DNA of 64,000 nt from Halotalea alkalilenta (GTDB lineage Bacteria; Pseudomonadota; Gammaproteobacteria; Pseudomonadales; Halomonadaceae), in the NCBI RefSeq assembly GCF_001648175.1, contig NZ_CP015243.1:558001-622000 (forward strand), written 5' to 3'. The notes beneath the pieces are model-generated. The model made no database searches. It worked only from the letters and a program-made list of their open reading frames with translations, and was not told the origin of the DNA. The translations under genes and the position numbers were made by a program. Below are positions 21,162-34,257 of the stretch, piece after piece. The first letter of the stretch is position 1. Each line of letters opens with the position of its first letter.

Positions 21162-22193
21162 ATGAGCGACCGGCAACCGGCGGCGATGGTCGAGACGCGC
21201 GGTCTCAAGGTGCGCTTCGAGCAGGCCGGCAAGCGCATCGAGGCGGTCAACGGCGTCGATCTCAGCGTCTCGCGGGGCGAGGCGCTGGCGCTGATCGGCG
21301 AATCCGGCTCGGGCAAGAGCGTCACCCTGCGCGCGCTGATGCGTCTGCACCCCGAGCGCAGTACCCGGATCGAGGGCCAGATCGAGATCGAAGGGCGCGA
21401 ACTGATGGCGATGTCGCGCGGCGAGCTTTCGCGGCTGCGCGGTGGCGAGGTGGCGATGATCTTCCAGGAGCCGCTTCTGGCGCTCGACCCGGTCTATACC
21501 GTCGGCCAGCAGATCGTCGAGGGGCTGCGCCGGCATCGCGGGCTGTCGCGTGGTGAGGCGCGCGCGCGGGCGCTCGAGGCGCTCAAGAGCGTGCGCATCC
21601 CGAGCCCCGAGTCGCGCCTCGACGCCTACCCCCACGAGATGTCGGGAGGGATGCGCCAGCGCGCGATGATCGCGCTGGCGCTCTCTTGCCATCCCAAGCT
21701 GCTGCTCGCCGACGAGCCGACCACTGCGCTCGACGCCACGGTGCAGATCCAGATCCTGATCCTGCTGCGTGAGCTCAGGCGCGAGCTCGGCCTGGCGCTG
21801 ATCTTCGTCACCCACGATATCGCCGCCGCCGCGGAGGTCGCTGATCGGGTCGCGGTGATGTACGGCGGGCGGATCGTCGAGATGGCGCCGGTCAGGGAGC
21901 TTCTGCGCACGCCGCGCCATCCCTATACCATCGCCTTGCTCGCCAGTCGTCCGGATGGCGGGCTGGCCAAGGGCCAGCGGCTGGAGACGATTCCCGGCTC
22001 CCCGCCGGACCTCGCCGCGCTGCCCCCCGGTTGCGCCTTCGCCCCGCGCTGCCGCCACGCGATGGCGATCTGCTCGAGCCAGCTGCCGCCCAGCGAAAGG
22101 ATTGGCAGCGAGCATCGCGTTGCCTGCCACTGGGCGATGGGACGCAGCGACGCCGATCCCCAACCCCGCCAACAGGAGCGAATGGATCGATGA
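21162..22193 (+). CDS. ABC transporter ATP-binding protein, DppD/OppD type
   Basis: The partner ATPase (343 aa) has Walker [11 protein letters not shown]-loop [13 protein letters not shown], signature MSGGMRQRA, Walker B LLLADEPT and H-loop THDIAAA. Its C-terminal Cys motif reads [21 protein letters not shown] lies just upstream of the ATG. The final TGA overlaps the amidase ATG (ATGA at 22190-22193), so the two are translationally coupled. It may also serve the ATPase-less importer at 58.6-62.2 kb, which is inference. Confidence 0.92.
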   Translation: MSDRQPAAMVETRGLKVRFEQAGKRIEAVNGVDLSVSRGEALALIGESGSGKSVTLRALMRLHPERSTRIEGQIEIEGRELMAMSRGELSRLRGGEVAMIFQEPLLALDPVYTVGQQIVEGLRRHRGLSRGEARARALEALKSVRIPSPESRLDAYPHEMSGGMRQRAMIALALSCHPKLLLADEPTTALDATVQIQILILLRELRRELGLALIFVTHDIAAAAEVADRVAVMYGGRIVEMAPVRELLRTPRHPYTIALLASRPDGGLAKGQRLETIPGSPPDLAALPPGCAFAPRCRHAMAICSSQLPPSERIGSEHRVACHWAMGRSDADPQPRQQERMDR

Positions 22194-23386
22194 ATACCGA
22201 GGATGTACAGGGCGATGAGCCGTTCGCGCTGATGCCCTATCCGCCGGCCAGCGTCGCGCATGCCGAGCAGGGGCCACTGGCGGGGCTGAGCTTCGCGGTC
22301 AAGGACTTGTTCGATGTCGCCGGCTACCCGACCTCCGGCGGCAACCCGACGCTCTTGGCGATGTCGGGGATCAAGCGCACCACCGCGCCCACCGTGCAGC
22401 GGCTGCTCGACGCTGGCGCGAGGATGATCGGCAAGGCGCAGACCAATGAGATGGCCTTCTCGATGAGCGGCAAGAACGCGCATTTCGGCACCCCGCGTAA
22501 CGGCGCCGCACCGCAGCGGATTCCCGGCGGCTCCTCCTCGGGCTCGGCCTCGGCGGTCTCGAACGGCCTGTGCGACTTTGCGCTGGGCACCGATACCGGC
22601 GGCTCGGTGCGTACGCCTGCGAGCTACTGCGGTCTGTACGGGCTGCGCCCGAGCCATGGGCGGATCTCGCTGGAGGGCTGCCAGCCGCTGTGCGCGAGCA
22701 TGGACACCTGCGGCTTCTTCGCGCGCGAGCCTGAAGTGTTCCAGCGGGTCGCCGAGTGTCTGCTCGGCGAGGACAGCGCGCCGCTGACCGAGTCGCCGGC
22801 GTTGTCCAGCGCCGTGTTGATGGAGATGCTGCCAGCGGCCTCTCGCGCCGCGCTGGTGCCGGCGTTGGCGCATATCGAGCGCGCCTGCAGTGGTATCGAG
22901 GCGTTCAGCGACGCGTGGCCGTCGCTTGAGGAGGCCTATTGGGCGTTTCGCTACATCCAGGGCCGCGAGGCTTGGCAGGCGCAGGGCGAGACGATCCTGC
23001 GCCACGGCCTAGTGCTTGGCCCGGATGTGGGCGCTCGCTTCATCTGGGGGCGGCAGGTAAGCGATGAACAGCTGGCCGAGGCCACCGCCTTTCGGGCGCG
23101 CTTTCGCGATGCGGTGGATGCAATGCTCGGCGACCGCGTGCTGGTAATGCCTACCGTCGCCGACATCGCGCCGCGCCTCGACGCCGAGGACGAGGAGATC
23201 GAGACGGCTCGCACCATTGCCCACCACCTGCTCGGAATCGCGGTGCTCTGCGGCCTGCCCCAGGTCAATCTGCCGCTCGCCGAGAAGGACGGCGCGCCGC
23301 TGGGTATCTCACTGCTCGCCGGGCGCGGTCGCGACCTGGCGCTGGTGCGGCTGGCTGCGCGTATCGGCGCATCGGTGGAGGGCTGA
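22190..23386 (+). CDS. Amidase-signature hydrolase, AMI1-like
   Basis: This 398-aa protein belongs to the amidase-signature family. The catalytic Lys sits in FAVKDLFDVAGYPT, and the Ser-cisSer-Lys triad region reads PGGSSSGSASAVSNG, followed by ALGTDTGGSVRTPASYCGLYG. The sequence resembles plant AMI1-type amidases more than GatA or allophanate hydrolase. It hydrolyses an amide to acid plus ammonia. Its place between the importer and an AllD-type enzyme suggests that both act on the imported compound. Oxalurate, the AllD product, is a possible substrate, but that is speculation. Confidence 0.85.
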   Translation: MNTEDVQGDEPFALMPYPPASVAHAEQGPLAGLSFAVKDLFDVAGYPTSGGNPTLLAMSGIKRTTAPTVQRLLDAGARMIGKAQTNEMAFSMSGKNAHFGTPRNGAAPQRIPGGSSSGSASAVSNGLCDFALGTDTGGSVRTPASYCGLYGLRPSHGRISLEGCQPLCASMDTCGFFAREPEVFQRVAECLLGEDSAPLTESPALSSAVLMEMLPAASRAALVPALAHIERACSGIEAFSDAWPSLEEAYWAFRYIQGREAWQAQGETILRHGLVLGPDVGARFIWGRQVSDEQLAEATAFRARFRDAVDAMLGDRVLVMPTVADIAPRLDAEDEEIETARTIAHHLLGIAVLCGLPQVNLPLAEKDGAPLGISLLAGRGRDLALVRLAARIGASVEG

Positions 23387-23388
23387 GT

Positions 23389-24441
23389 GTGACACGCATC
23401 GCGCACGAGAAGCTCACTGCGCTGATCGTCCGCAAGCTCGTGCTGGCAGGGCTGAGCGCCGAGCACGCCGGCATGGTCGCCGCCTCGCTGGTTCATGCCG
23501 ACGCCCGTGGGGTCCACTCCCACGGCGCGCTGCGGGTCGAGTACTACGCCGAGCGGATCAGCAAGGGAGGCACCAACCCCGCGCCGCGCTTCGTGGTCGA
23601 GCGCCGGGCACCCGCCGCGGCGGTGTTCGACGGCGACAACGGCGCCGGCCACGTCGCCGCTTTCGAGGCGATGGAGGTGGCGATCGAGATCGCCCGCGAG
23701 CAAGGCGTGGCCGCGGTCGGCGTACGCCGGATCGGCCACAGCGGGGCGCTTTCGTTCTTCGTCGAACAGGCCGCCCGACAAGGGCTGGTCGCACTGTCGA
23801 TGTGCCAGTCCGACCCCATGGCGGTGCCCTACGGCGGCGCCGAGCCCTACTACGGTACCAATCCGATCGCTTTCGCCGCGCCGGGCGAGGGGGACGATCG
23901 GATGATGCTCGACATGGCGACTACGGTGCAGGCGTGGGGCAAGGTGCTCAATGCGCGGATACGCGGCGAGGCGATCCCACCCGATTGGGCGGTCGACGCC
24001 AGTGGCGCGCCGACCACCGACGCCGATGCCGTGCGTGCGCTGCTGCCGATCGCCGGGCCCAAAGGCTATGGCCTGATGATGATGGTCGACGTGCTCGCCG
24101 GCATGCTGCTCGGCCTGCCGTTCGGCAAGCATGTCTCCTCGATGTACCACGACCTCTCGGCCGGGCGCGAACTGGGGCAACTGCACCTGGTGATCGATCC
24201 CGCCGCCTTCACCGATGCCCGCGCGTTTCGCTGCCGCGTCTCCCAAGCGATGCGCGAGCTCAGCGCCTCCATCCCCGCCGCCGGCGTCGAGCGCGTGCTC
24301 TACCCTGGCGAGGACTGCGTACTGCGCGAGCGCGAATCCAAGCGTCTCGGGGTGGAAGTCGACGATGCCGTGCTCGCCTATTTAGAAAGCGAAGTGATCC
24401 ACCGCAACGCCTACGCCGGCAAGGACCCCTTCGCACGCTGA
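23389..24441 (+). CDS. allD: Ureidoglycolate dehydrogenase (AllD-like, Ldh_2 family)
   Basis: This 350-aa NAD(P)-dependent oxidoreductase closely follows E. coli AllD as I remember it. Shared stretches include HADARGVHSHGALRVEYYAE, SMCQSDPMAVPYGGAEPYYG, DMATTVQAWGKVL and AGPKGYGLMMMVDVLAG. AllD oxidises (S)-ureidoglycolate to oxalurate in purine/allantoin breakdown. The GTG start lies 2 nt after the amidase stop with GGAGG upstream. No other allantoin genes are in the window, so it may work on ureidoglycolate taken from outside or on a related 2-hydroxy acid; the symbol is by similarity only. Confidence 0.8.
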   Translation: MTRIAHEKLTALIVRKLVLAGLSAEHAGMVAASLVHADARGVHSHGALRVEYYAERISKGGTNPAPRFVVERRAPAAAVFDGDNGAGHVAAFEAMEVAIEIAREQGVAAVGVRRIGHSGALSFFVEQAARQGLVALSMCQSDPMAVPYGGAEPYYGTNPIAFAAPGEGDDRMMLDMATTVQAWGKVLNARIRGEAIPPDWAVDASGAPTTDADAVRALLPIAGPKGYGLMMMVDVLAGMLLGLPFGKHVSSMYHDLSAGRELGQLHLVIDPAAFTDARAFRCRVSQAMRELSASIPAAGVERVLYPGEDCVLRERESKRLGVEVDDAVLAYLESEVIHRNAYAGKDPFAR

Positions 24442-24450
24442 AGCGGTGGT

Positions 24451-24700
24451 CGAGGCCGTGGTTCGAGACGCTCGTTCCTCGCTCCTCACCACGAACGGAC
24501 AGATAAGCCCGTCCTCTCTCCTCATTACGAACGGGCTGGGTTCAGGCTCGGCGCCAACCCTCAGCCCGTTCGTCCCGAGCGGCGCCCATGTGCGCCAAGG
24601 TCGAGTTCCGGCTCGGCAATGAGGGGCGCCAGTCGAGGGATCGGGCGGTGGCGACGAGGCCGTGGTTCGACTCGGCCCGTTCCTTGTCGGCTACCCGAGC
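24451..24700. repeat. Dispersed intergenic repeat, long copy
   Basis: This 250-bp stretch carries the marks of the repeat: GAGGCCGTGGTTCGAGACGC, CTCCTCACCACGAACGG, CCCGTTCGTCCCGAGCGGCG and GGGCGCCAGTCGAGGGATCG. It ends in a second GAGGCCGTGGTTCGACTCGG. It fills most of the 437-bp gap between allD and yidC. Together with the partial copy at 16.3 kb it brackets the transporter/allD operon. Confidence 0.75.
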
Positions 24701-24821
24701 ATCCCGAGGAAGCGTGATTCGACAAGCTTGCGCGCATCCCGAGCCCTCGAGGGGCTTGCACGACGTATCGAGTGACATGAATGGTGGAGGAGCTCGGCTT
24801 TGGCCCTGAGAATCCTGAAAC

Positions 24822-24858
24822 GCGAAAGGCCCGCCTCGATTCGAGGCGGGCCTTTCGC
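24822..24858. terminator. Bidirectional intrinsic terminator after yidC
   Basis: A perfect 18-bp inverted repeat (GCGAAAGGCCCGCCTCGA and its complement) lies 20 bp beyond the yidC stop. The stem ends in AAA/TTT on either side, as in bidirectional terminators. It would end yidC transcription and shield yidC from the allD operon. Confidence 0.85.
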
Positions 24859-24878
24859 TTGCTGCAGTGGGCGGGCGT

Positions 24879-26633
24879 TTACTTGCCTTCCACGTTCTGC
24901 TCTTTCTGCTTCTGGCGCTCGAGCTTCTTCTGGTGCTCGGCGGCCTGTTCGGCTTTCTTCTGCGCTTCGCGCTTCTCGTCGGCCTTCTCGATCTGCTTGG
25001 TGATCATGTACTGCTGGGCGATCGAGAGCACGTTGTTGGTGATCCAGTACAGCACCAGGCCGGCCGGGAACCAGAGGAAGAAGAAGGTGAAGATGATCGG
25101 CAGCATCTTCATGATCTTCGCCTGGGTCGGGTCCGGCGGGGTCGGGTTGAGCTGCTGCTGCACGAACATCGACAGGCCCATCAGGATCGGCAGGATGAAG
25201 TACGGGTCCATCGCCGAGAGATCCTGGATCCACAGCATGAACGGCGCGTGGCGCAGTTCGACCGACTCCATCAGCATCCAGTAGAGCGCGATGAAGACCG
25301 GCATCTGCACCAGCATCGGCAGGCAGCCGCCCAGAGGATTGATCTTCTCCTTCTGGTAGAACTTCATCATCTCCTGGGACATCTTCTGCCGATCGTCCCC
25401 GTGCAGCTCCTTGATCCGCTGCATCTCGGGGCCCATCTTGCGCATCCTCGCCATCGACTTGTAGGCCTTGGCGGAGAGCGGCAGCAGTACCGCTTTGACC
25501 ACGCAGGTCAAAAGCACGATCGACCAGCCCCAGTTGCCGACCAGCCCGTGGATCTTCGACAGCAGCCAGAACAGGGGCGCGGCGAGGAACCAAAGCCAGC
25601 CGTAGTCGACGGTCAGCTCGAGGTTGGGCGCGGTGGCGGCGAGCTGGCTCTGGATCTTCGGTCCGATGTAGAGGGTCGCGCCGAAGTCGCCTTGGCTGCC
25701 GGCCGCGACTTGCATGCTCGGGCCGGCGAAGGCGGCCACGGTGCGGCTGGCGGCATCGACGTCGCCATAGAACAGGTTGCTCTGGTTCGGGTTCGGCACC
25801 CAGGCGGAGACGAAGTAGTGCTGGATCACCGCGACCCAGCCGCCCTGGACGTCGCGATTGGCGAAGCGGCCGTTGCGGATGTCGTCGAAGCTGACTTTCT
25901 CGTAGCGGCTGTCCGGTGAGGAGAAGGCGGCGCCGAGGTACGACTTCATCCCCATCCCGCCGGTGGTGGTCGGGTCGGCGGACTGGTCGCGCGCGAGCTG
26001 GCCGATGAAGCGGGCGGTCGCGGGCTCGGCGCTCTGGTTGTCGACCAGGTAGTCGATTCTCACCGCGTAGGAGCCGCGCTCGAAGGTGTAGCGCTTGGTC
26101 ACCGCGATGCCGTCGACGTTGGCGTTCAGTTCGACCACCAGCTGGCGCTCACCGTCGGCGAGCCGATAGTCGGTCTGCTCGGGCGAGAAGATGATCCGGC
26201 CGGGGTGGTTTTCGAGCTGCAGGCCTGAGCGGGCGATGTAGCTGCGCGAGGTGCTGTCGGAGAGCAGTACGAACGGCGTCTCGGAGTTGAGCGCCTGCTG
26301 CTGTTCCGGAAGAGCGGCATAGATGATGTCGCCACCGCGCGGATCGATGCGCAGGTCGAGCACGTCGGTGTCGACGCTGACCAGCGAGTTGGAGGCGTTC
26401 TCCTGCGCTGGATTGGCGCTTTGCCCGTTCTCCAATGGAGAGGTCGCGCGCTCGCTGGTCGATTCGGGCGCGTCGAGCACATCGCTGGGCTGCGTCGCGT
26501 CGCTCGAGTTGGCGGCGAGCGTCGGTGCCTGCGGCTCCGGGGTCGGCTGGTGATAGTCCTGATTCCACTGTACGACCAGCAGATAGGCGAGGATCGCCAG
26601 CGGAATCAGGATGATGATGCGTTTCAGATCCAT
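24879..26633 (-). CDS. yidC: Membrane protein insertase YidC
   Basis: YidC inserts and folds inner-membrane proteins alone or with SecYEG. The protein (584 aa) has an N-terminal membrane segment (RIIILIPLAILAYLLVVQW), a large periplasmic beta-domain of about 300 residues and the five-helix insertase core (GWSIVLLTCVVKAVLLPLS, then MARMRKMGPEMQRIKELHGDDR). A basic tail follows. I start at ATG 26633 (MDLKRIIIL); the longer upstream frame has no family support. It lies 162 bp after rnpA. Confidence 0.96.
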   Translation of the reverse strand: MDLKRIIILIPLAILAYLLVVQWNQDYHQPTPEPQAPTLAANSSDATQPSDVLDAPESTSERATSPLENGQSANPAQENASNSLVSVDTDVLDLRIDPRGGDIIYAALPEQQQALNSETPFVLLSDSTSRSYIARSGLQLENHPGRIIFSPEQTDYRLADGERQLVVELNANVDGIAVTKRYTFERGSYAVRIDYLVDNQSAEPATARFIGQLARDQSADPTTTGGMGMKSYLGAAFSSPDSRYEKVSFDDIRNGRFANRDVQGGWVAVIQHYFVSAWVPNPNQSNLFYGDVDAASRTVAAFAGPSMQVAAGSQGDFGATLYIGPKIQSQLAATAPNLELTVDYGWLWFLAAPLFWLLSKIHGLVGNWGWSIVLLTCVVKAVLLPLSAKAYKSMARMRKMGPEMQRIKELHGDDRQKMSQEMMKFYQKEKINPLGGCLPMLVQMPVFIALYWMLMESVELRHAPFMLWIQDLSAMDPYFILPILMGLSMFVQQQLNPTPPDPTQAKIMKMLPIIFTFFFLWFPAGLVLYWITNNVLSIAQQYMITKQIEKADEKREAQKKAEQAAEHQKKLERQKQKEQNVEGK

Positions 26634-26795
26634 GAGGGATGAGCCCGGTGAAAGGGTGTCGTGGCGTATCTTTGATGAATGCTGAAGACGGCTCGGCGCG
26701 TCGTCTCGAGCGGGAGGCCTTTCACCGGCGGCGTGCGCGGGGAGATATCTCCCTTGGCACTCCATCCCTCGCGCCGGGAACGGGCAGGGACGGGA

Positions 26796-27197
26796 TCAGG
26801 CGGGTTCGCGATCAGGCGCGGGGGCTCGTCGCTTCACGTCCTGCTCCAGGCGGCGCCACATGCCGGCAAGCTGCCGGCGGAGGGTCTCCCGGTCGAGTTC
26901 GAGAACTCCTCGGCGCGACAGTACCACGATGTCGACGGCTGGCAGCCGGTGCTGGCGCAGGCGTATCGACTCGCGGGTCAGGCGCTTGAGCAGGTTGCGA
27001 TCGACGGCGCGGCGCACGTTCTTACGGCTGAACACCAGGCCCACTCGAACGTGCCCATGCTGGTTCGGGCAGGCGAGCGCCAATAGCCCCTTGCCGTGAA
27101 CCTTGAAGCACGCATGCTCGAAGACGTGGCCGTACTCCCCGCTGGTCAGGATTCGCAGACTGCGGGGAAAGCCGTGGATCGCGTCCTGACCGGCCAT
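26796..27197 (-). CDS. rnpA: Ribonuclease P protein component
   Basis: This basic protein (133 aa) assists the RNase P RNA in trimming the 5' ends of pre-tRNAs. The signature region is RVGLVFSRKNVRRAVDRNLLKRLTRES, which includes the RNR-type RNA-binding motif. It lies 17 bp after rpmH, as expected. No yidD gene fits in the 162-bp gap to yidC. Confidence 0.95.
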   Translation of the reverse strand: MAGQDAIHGFPRSLRILTSGEYGHVFEHACFKVHGKGLLALACPNQHGHVRVGLVFSRKNVRRAVDRNLLKRLTRESIRLRQHRLPAVDIVVLSRRGVLELDRETLRRQLAGMWRRLEQDVKRRAPAPDREPA

Positions 27198-27214
27198 GGT
27201 GGCCTCTCTTGAAA

Positions 27215-27349
27215 TCAGGCGCTCAGGCGTTTACGGCCTTTGGCGCGACGACGAGCCAGGACCTGACGGCCGCGTTTGGTGGCCATGCGAGCACGGAAAC
27301 CATGGTTGCGCTTGCGCTTCAGGACGCTGGGCTGAAAAGTGCGTTTCAT
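27215..27349 (-). CDS. rpmH: 50S ribosomal protein L34
   Basis: The 44-aa protein begins [19 protein letters not shown] and ends [11 protein letters not shown], the near-invariant L34 sequence. It is the first gene of rpmH-rnpA(-yidC) and faces away from dnaA across the origin region. Confidence 0.98.
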   Translation of the reverse strand: MKRTFQPSVLKRKRNHGFRARMATKRGRQVLARRRAKGRKRLSA

Positions 27350-27454
27350 GACTGCTTTCCTCGAGACGGAGGGAGTGGTGGAGAGATGGAAAAACGCCGG
27401 TGCAAACACCTGCGGTCCCGTCAAGAGCGGGAATTCTAGTGAATACGCGCAGGC

Positions 27455-27700
27455 GGCGCAATTTTTCTCTTACCAAGTATGATTTTTTTTGCTAAGGGAG
27501 GGTTTGGCTGTGTGTAAAAAGCTGTGGATAGTCAGGGGGAAAGCTATGGGCAAGCTGGGGAGTGGCTGTGTCATAGGCCTTGGAAGCAGTTTCAGAGCGC
27601 TTTTTTCCTGAGTTATGCACAACCTCTTCAATTGCATAGATGGTGTGGATAACTCCTGCGCCCCCCGATACACTAGCGGGTCCGTAATATAGCCATTGAG
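27455..27700. other. Probable chromosomal replication origin (oriC)
   Basis: The 428-bp gap between rpmH and dnaA contains a perfect DnaA box TGTGGATAA at 27644-27652. Near-consensus boxes are TGTGGATAG at 27523-27531 and TTATGCACA at 27613-27621, with a weaker TGTGTAAAA at 27511-27519. An A/T-rich stretch with T-runs (about 27459-27490) could be the unwinding element. The location is the standard one for pseudomonads and relatives. TAATAT at 27685-27690 could be a dnaA -10 element. Confidence 0.8.
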
Positions 27701-27777
27701 TCCGAATCGCCTTCCGCCCTTCCGGTGCCGGAAGTCCGCGTGCATGGCCCTCCACTTCGCAAGGATGACGAGTTCGC

Positions 27778-29241
27778 GTGTCGATAGCACTCTGGCAGAA
27801 ATGTCTCGAATACCTTCAGGACGAACTGAACTCCCAGCAGTTCAATACTTGGATACGTCCGCTGCAGGCGGAGGAGGGCGAGGCCAATGGCCTTGCACTG
27901 CTCGCGCCGAACCGTTTCGTGCGCGACTGGGTCAGCGACAAGTACCTGAAACGGATCAACGAGCTGCTTCGCGAACTCGCGCCCGGCAAGCCGCCCAAGG
28001 TGTCGCTCGGGATCGGCAGCCGGCGCAGCGTCTCCAATCCCCGGCCGACCGAGCCGGTGCGCCCGGCCGCGCCGATGATGCCTCGCAGCGCACCGTCGCG
28101 GGCGTCGTTCTCCGGCGAGGCGGAGAACGCTGTCGAAGCGGTGGGCGAGACGGCGGTCGAAGAAGAGGCCAGCGCGCGGCGCCCCAATCGGCAGGTGCAG
28201 GTCGAGGGCAGTCTCAAGCACCAAAGCGGGCTCAATCCGAATTTCACCTTCGAGACCTTCGTCGAGGGCAAGTCGAACCAGCTCGCTCGCGCCGCCTCTC
28301 GCCAGGTCGCCGAGAATCCGGGCGGAGCCTACAATCCGCTGTTTCTCTATGGCGGTGTCGGCCTCGGCAAGACCCACTTGATGCATGCGGTGGGCAATCA
28401 TCTGGCCGGGCTGCGCGAGAATGCGAAGGTGGTCTATCTGCATTCCGAGCGTTTCGTCGCCGACATGGTCAAGGCGTTGCAGCTCAACGCGATCAACGAT
28501 TTCAAGCGCTTCTATCGCAGCGTCGATGCGCTGCTGATCGATGACATCCAGTTCTTCGCCGGCAAGGAGCGCTCCCAGGAGGAGTTCTTCCACACCTTCA
28601 ATGCGCTGCTCGAAGGTGGCCAGCAGATGATCCTCACCTCGGATCGCTATCCCAAGGAGATCTCCGGCGTCGAGGAGCGTCTCAAGTCCCGCTTCGGCTG
28701 GGGGCTGACCGTGGCGATCGAGCCGCCGGAGCTTGAAACGCGCGTCGCGATCCTGATGAAGAAGGCAGAGCAGGCCAAGGTCGACCTGCCGCACGACGCC
28801 GCCTTCTTCATCGCCCAGAAGATCCGCTCCAACGTCCGTGAGCTGGAGGGGGCGCTGAAGAAAGTGATCGCCGACTCGCACTTCATGGGCCGGCCGATCA
28901 ACCAGGATTTCATTCGCGAGTCGCTCAAGGACCTGCTGGCGCTGCAGGACAAGCAGGTCGGGGTCGACAACATCCAGCGCACCGTCGCCGAGTACTACAA
29001 GATCAAGGTCTCCGACCTGCACTCGAAGCGCCGCTCGCGCTCGGTGGCGCGTCCGCGCCAGGTGGCGATGGCGCTGGCCAAGGAGCTGACCAGTCACAGC
29101 CTGCCGGAGATCGGCGACGCCTTTGGCGGGCGCGACCATACGACGGTGCTGCACGCCTGTCGCAAGGTTGCGTCGTTGAAGGAGGAGAGCGCCGATATCC
29201 GCGAGGACTACAAGAATTTGCTGCGCCTGCTGACCAGTTGA
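27778..29241 (+). CDS. dnaA: Chromosomal replication initiator DnaA
   Basis: DnaA binds DnaA boxes and opens oriC. The protein (487 aa) has domain I ([23 protein letters not shown]), a variable linker of about 100 residues and an AAA+ core. The core shows Walker [10 protein letters not shown], Walker [10 protein letters not shown] and [10 protein letters not shown]. The C-terminal DNA-binding domain carries the signature [19 protein letters not shown]. It starts with GTG 27778, next to the origin. Confidence 0.98.
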   Translation: MSIALWQKCLEYLQDELNSQQFNTWIRPLQAEEGEANGLALLAPNRFVRDWVSDKYLKRINELLRELAPGKPPKVSLGIGSRRSVSNPRPTEPVRPAAPMMPRSAPSRASFSGEAENAVEAVGETAVEEEASARRPNRQVQVEGSLKHQSGLNPNFTFETFVEGKSNQLARAASRQVAENPGGAYNPLFLYGGVGLGKTHLMHAVGNHLAGLRENAKVVYLHSERFVADMVKALQLNAINDFKRFYRSVDALLIDDIQFFAGKERSQEEFFHTFNALLEGGQQMILTSDRYPKEISGVEERLKSRFGWGLTVAIEPPELETRVAILMKKAEQAKVDLPHDAAFFIAQKIRSNVRELEGALKKVIADSHFMGRPINQDFIRESLKDLLALQDKQVGVDNIQRTVAEYYKIKVSDLHSKRRSRSVARPRQVAMALAKELTSHSLPEIGDAFGGRDHTTVLHACRKVASLKEESADIREDYKNLLRLLTS

Positions 29242-29314
29242 ACGCACGGCCGCCTTCGGCGGCGCCCGAGCCGATTAGAGACCCAAGACGATCCAAGAAG
29301 AGAGTGGACCCCTC

Positions 29315-30442
29315 ATGAAATTCTCCATCTCGCGTGAAGCCCTGCTACGTCCCCTGTCGCTCGTTGCAGGCGTGGTCGAGCGGCGCCAGACCCTGCCGGT
29401 GCTTTCCAACGTGCTGCTGATCGCCGGCGGCGATGGCCTGGCGCTGACCGGTACCGACCTCGAGGTCGAGCTGATCGGCCATGCCGAGCTCGATTCGCTC
29501 GAGGCCGCTGGCTCCACCACCGTGCCGGCGCGCAAGCTGATGGACATCTGTCGCTCGCTGCCCGAGGGCGCGATGATCAGCCTGGCGCTCGAGGACGGCC
29601 GCGCGGTGCTGCGTTCCGGGCGCTCGCGCTTCACCCTCTCGACCCTGCCGGCGGCCGAGTTCCCCAACATCGAGCAGAGCAAGCACGATGCCGAGCTGAC
29701 CCTGCCGCGGGGAGTGTTGAAGCGCCTGATCGATGCCACCGGCTTCGCCATGGCCCAGCAGGACGTGCGCTACTACCTCAATGGCATGCTGTTCGAGCTG
29801 GTTTCCGGCGTGGTGCGTGTGGTCGCCACCGACGGCCACCGTCTGGCGGTCAGCGAGAGCTCCGCCGGCGTCGAGTTCGATGGCAGCCAGAAGCTGATCC
29901 TGCCGCGCAAAGGGGTGCTCGAACTCGGTCGTCTGCTCGACGACAGCGACGCGCCGATCACCCTGGTGCTCGGCCCCAACCATTTGCGCGCGCGCACCGG
30001 TGGCTACGTCTTCACCTCCAAGCTGATCGACGGCAAGTTCCCCGACTACGAGCGGGTGGTGCCCAAGGGCGGTGACAAGAAGATCATCGCCGAGCGTAGC
30101 GAGCTGCGCCAGATGCTCTCGCGCACCGCGATTCTCTCCAACGAGAAGTACCGCGGCGTGCGGCTGTATCTCGAAGAGGGCAACCTGCGCGTCCAGGCCA
30201 ACAACCCGGAGCAGGAGGAGGCCGAGGAGAACGTCACCGTCGACTACCAGGGGGCGAGCCTCGAGATTGGCTTCAACGTCGGCTACCTGGTCGACGTGCT
30301 CAACGTCATCGGTACCGACCGGGTGTTGATCACGCTGTCCGACGCCAATTCGAGCGCGCTGCTCGAGGCGGTGTTCGAAGGTGACCAGGAAACCCCGGCG
30401 ACGCTGGGCTCCAAGTACGTGGTCATGCCGATGCGCCTGTGA
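29315..30442 (+). CDS. dnaN: DNA polymerase III beta sliding clamp
   Basis: The sliding clamp (375 aa, a few residues longer than the E. coli protein) starts MKFSISREALLRPLSLVAGV. It has the three-fold clamp repeat and ends in the conserved KYVVMPMRL. It lies 73 bp after dnaA; the gap includes a short GCCGCC/GGCGGC hairpin without a T-tract. Confidence 0.98.
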   Translation: MKFSISREALLRPLSLVAGVVERRQTLPVLSNVLLIAGGDGLALTGTDLEVELIGHAELDSLEAAGSTTVPARKLMDICRSLPEGAMISLALEDGRAVLRSGRSRFTLSTLPAAEFPNIEQSKHDAELTLPRGVLKRLIDATGFAMAQQDVRYYLNGMLFELVSGVVRVVATDGHRLAVSESSAGVEFDGSQKLILPRKGVLELGRLLDDSDAPITLVLGPNHLRARTGGYVFTSKLIDGKFPDYERVVPKGGDKKIIAERSELRQMLSRTAILSNEKYRGVRLYLEEGNLRVQANNPEQEEAEENVTVDYQGASLEIGFNVGYLVDVLNVIGTDRVLITLSDANSSALLEAVFEGDQETPATLGSKYVVMPMRL

Positions 30443-30500
30443 GCGTATCCGCCGCCGGGCGTCGTCCGGCGGCGGGCACGTGCGCATCGTCGCCGACACC

Positions 30501-34116
<3,616 letters not shown>

Positions 34117-34157
34117 GGTCGACCCATGGCGAGGCGCATGATGCGCCAGACCATCGA

Positions 34158-34193
34158 GGGCCGGGTCCTGTATGCACAGGGTCCGGCCCTTTT
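34158..34193 (+). terminator. Intrinsic terminator of gyrB
   Basis: A 14-bp stem (GGGCCGGGTCCTGT with ACAGGGTCCGGCCC, two G-U pairs) around the loop ATGC is followed by TTTT, 42 bp after the gyrB stop. Confidence 0.9.
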
Positions 34194-34257
34194 CATTCAC
34201 GCATGATCCGTTCCTGGTGGTGGTGGCAGGGAGCGCTCGCGGCGCTCACCCGGCCAG

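Noticed and set aside
26639..27099. Plus-strand frames opposite rnpA that might be yidD
   Set aside because: They lie on the wrong strand, lack the small Cys-rich hydrophobic YidD pattern and mirror rnpA codons.
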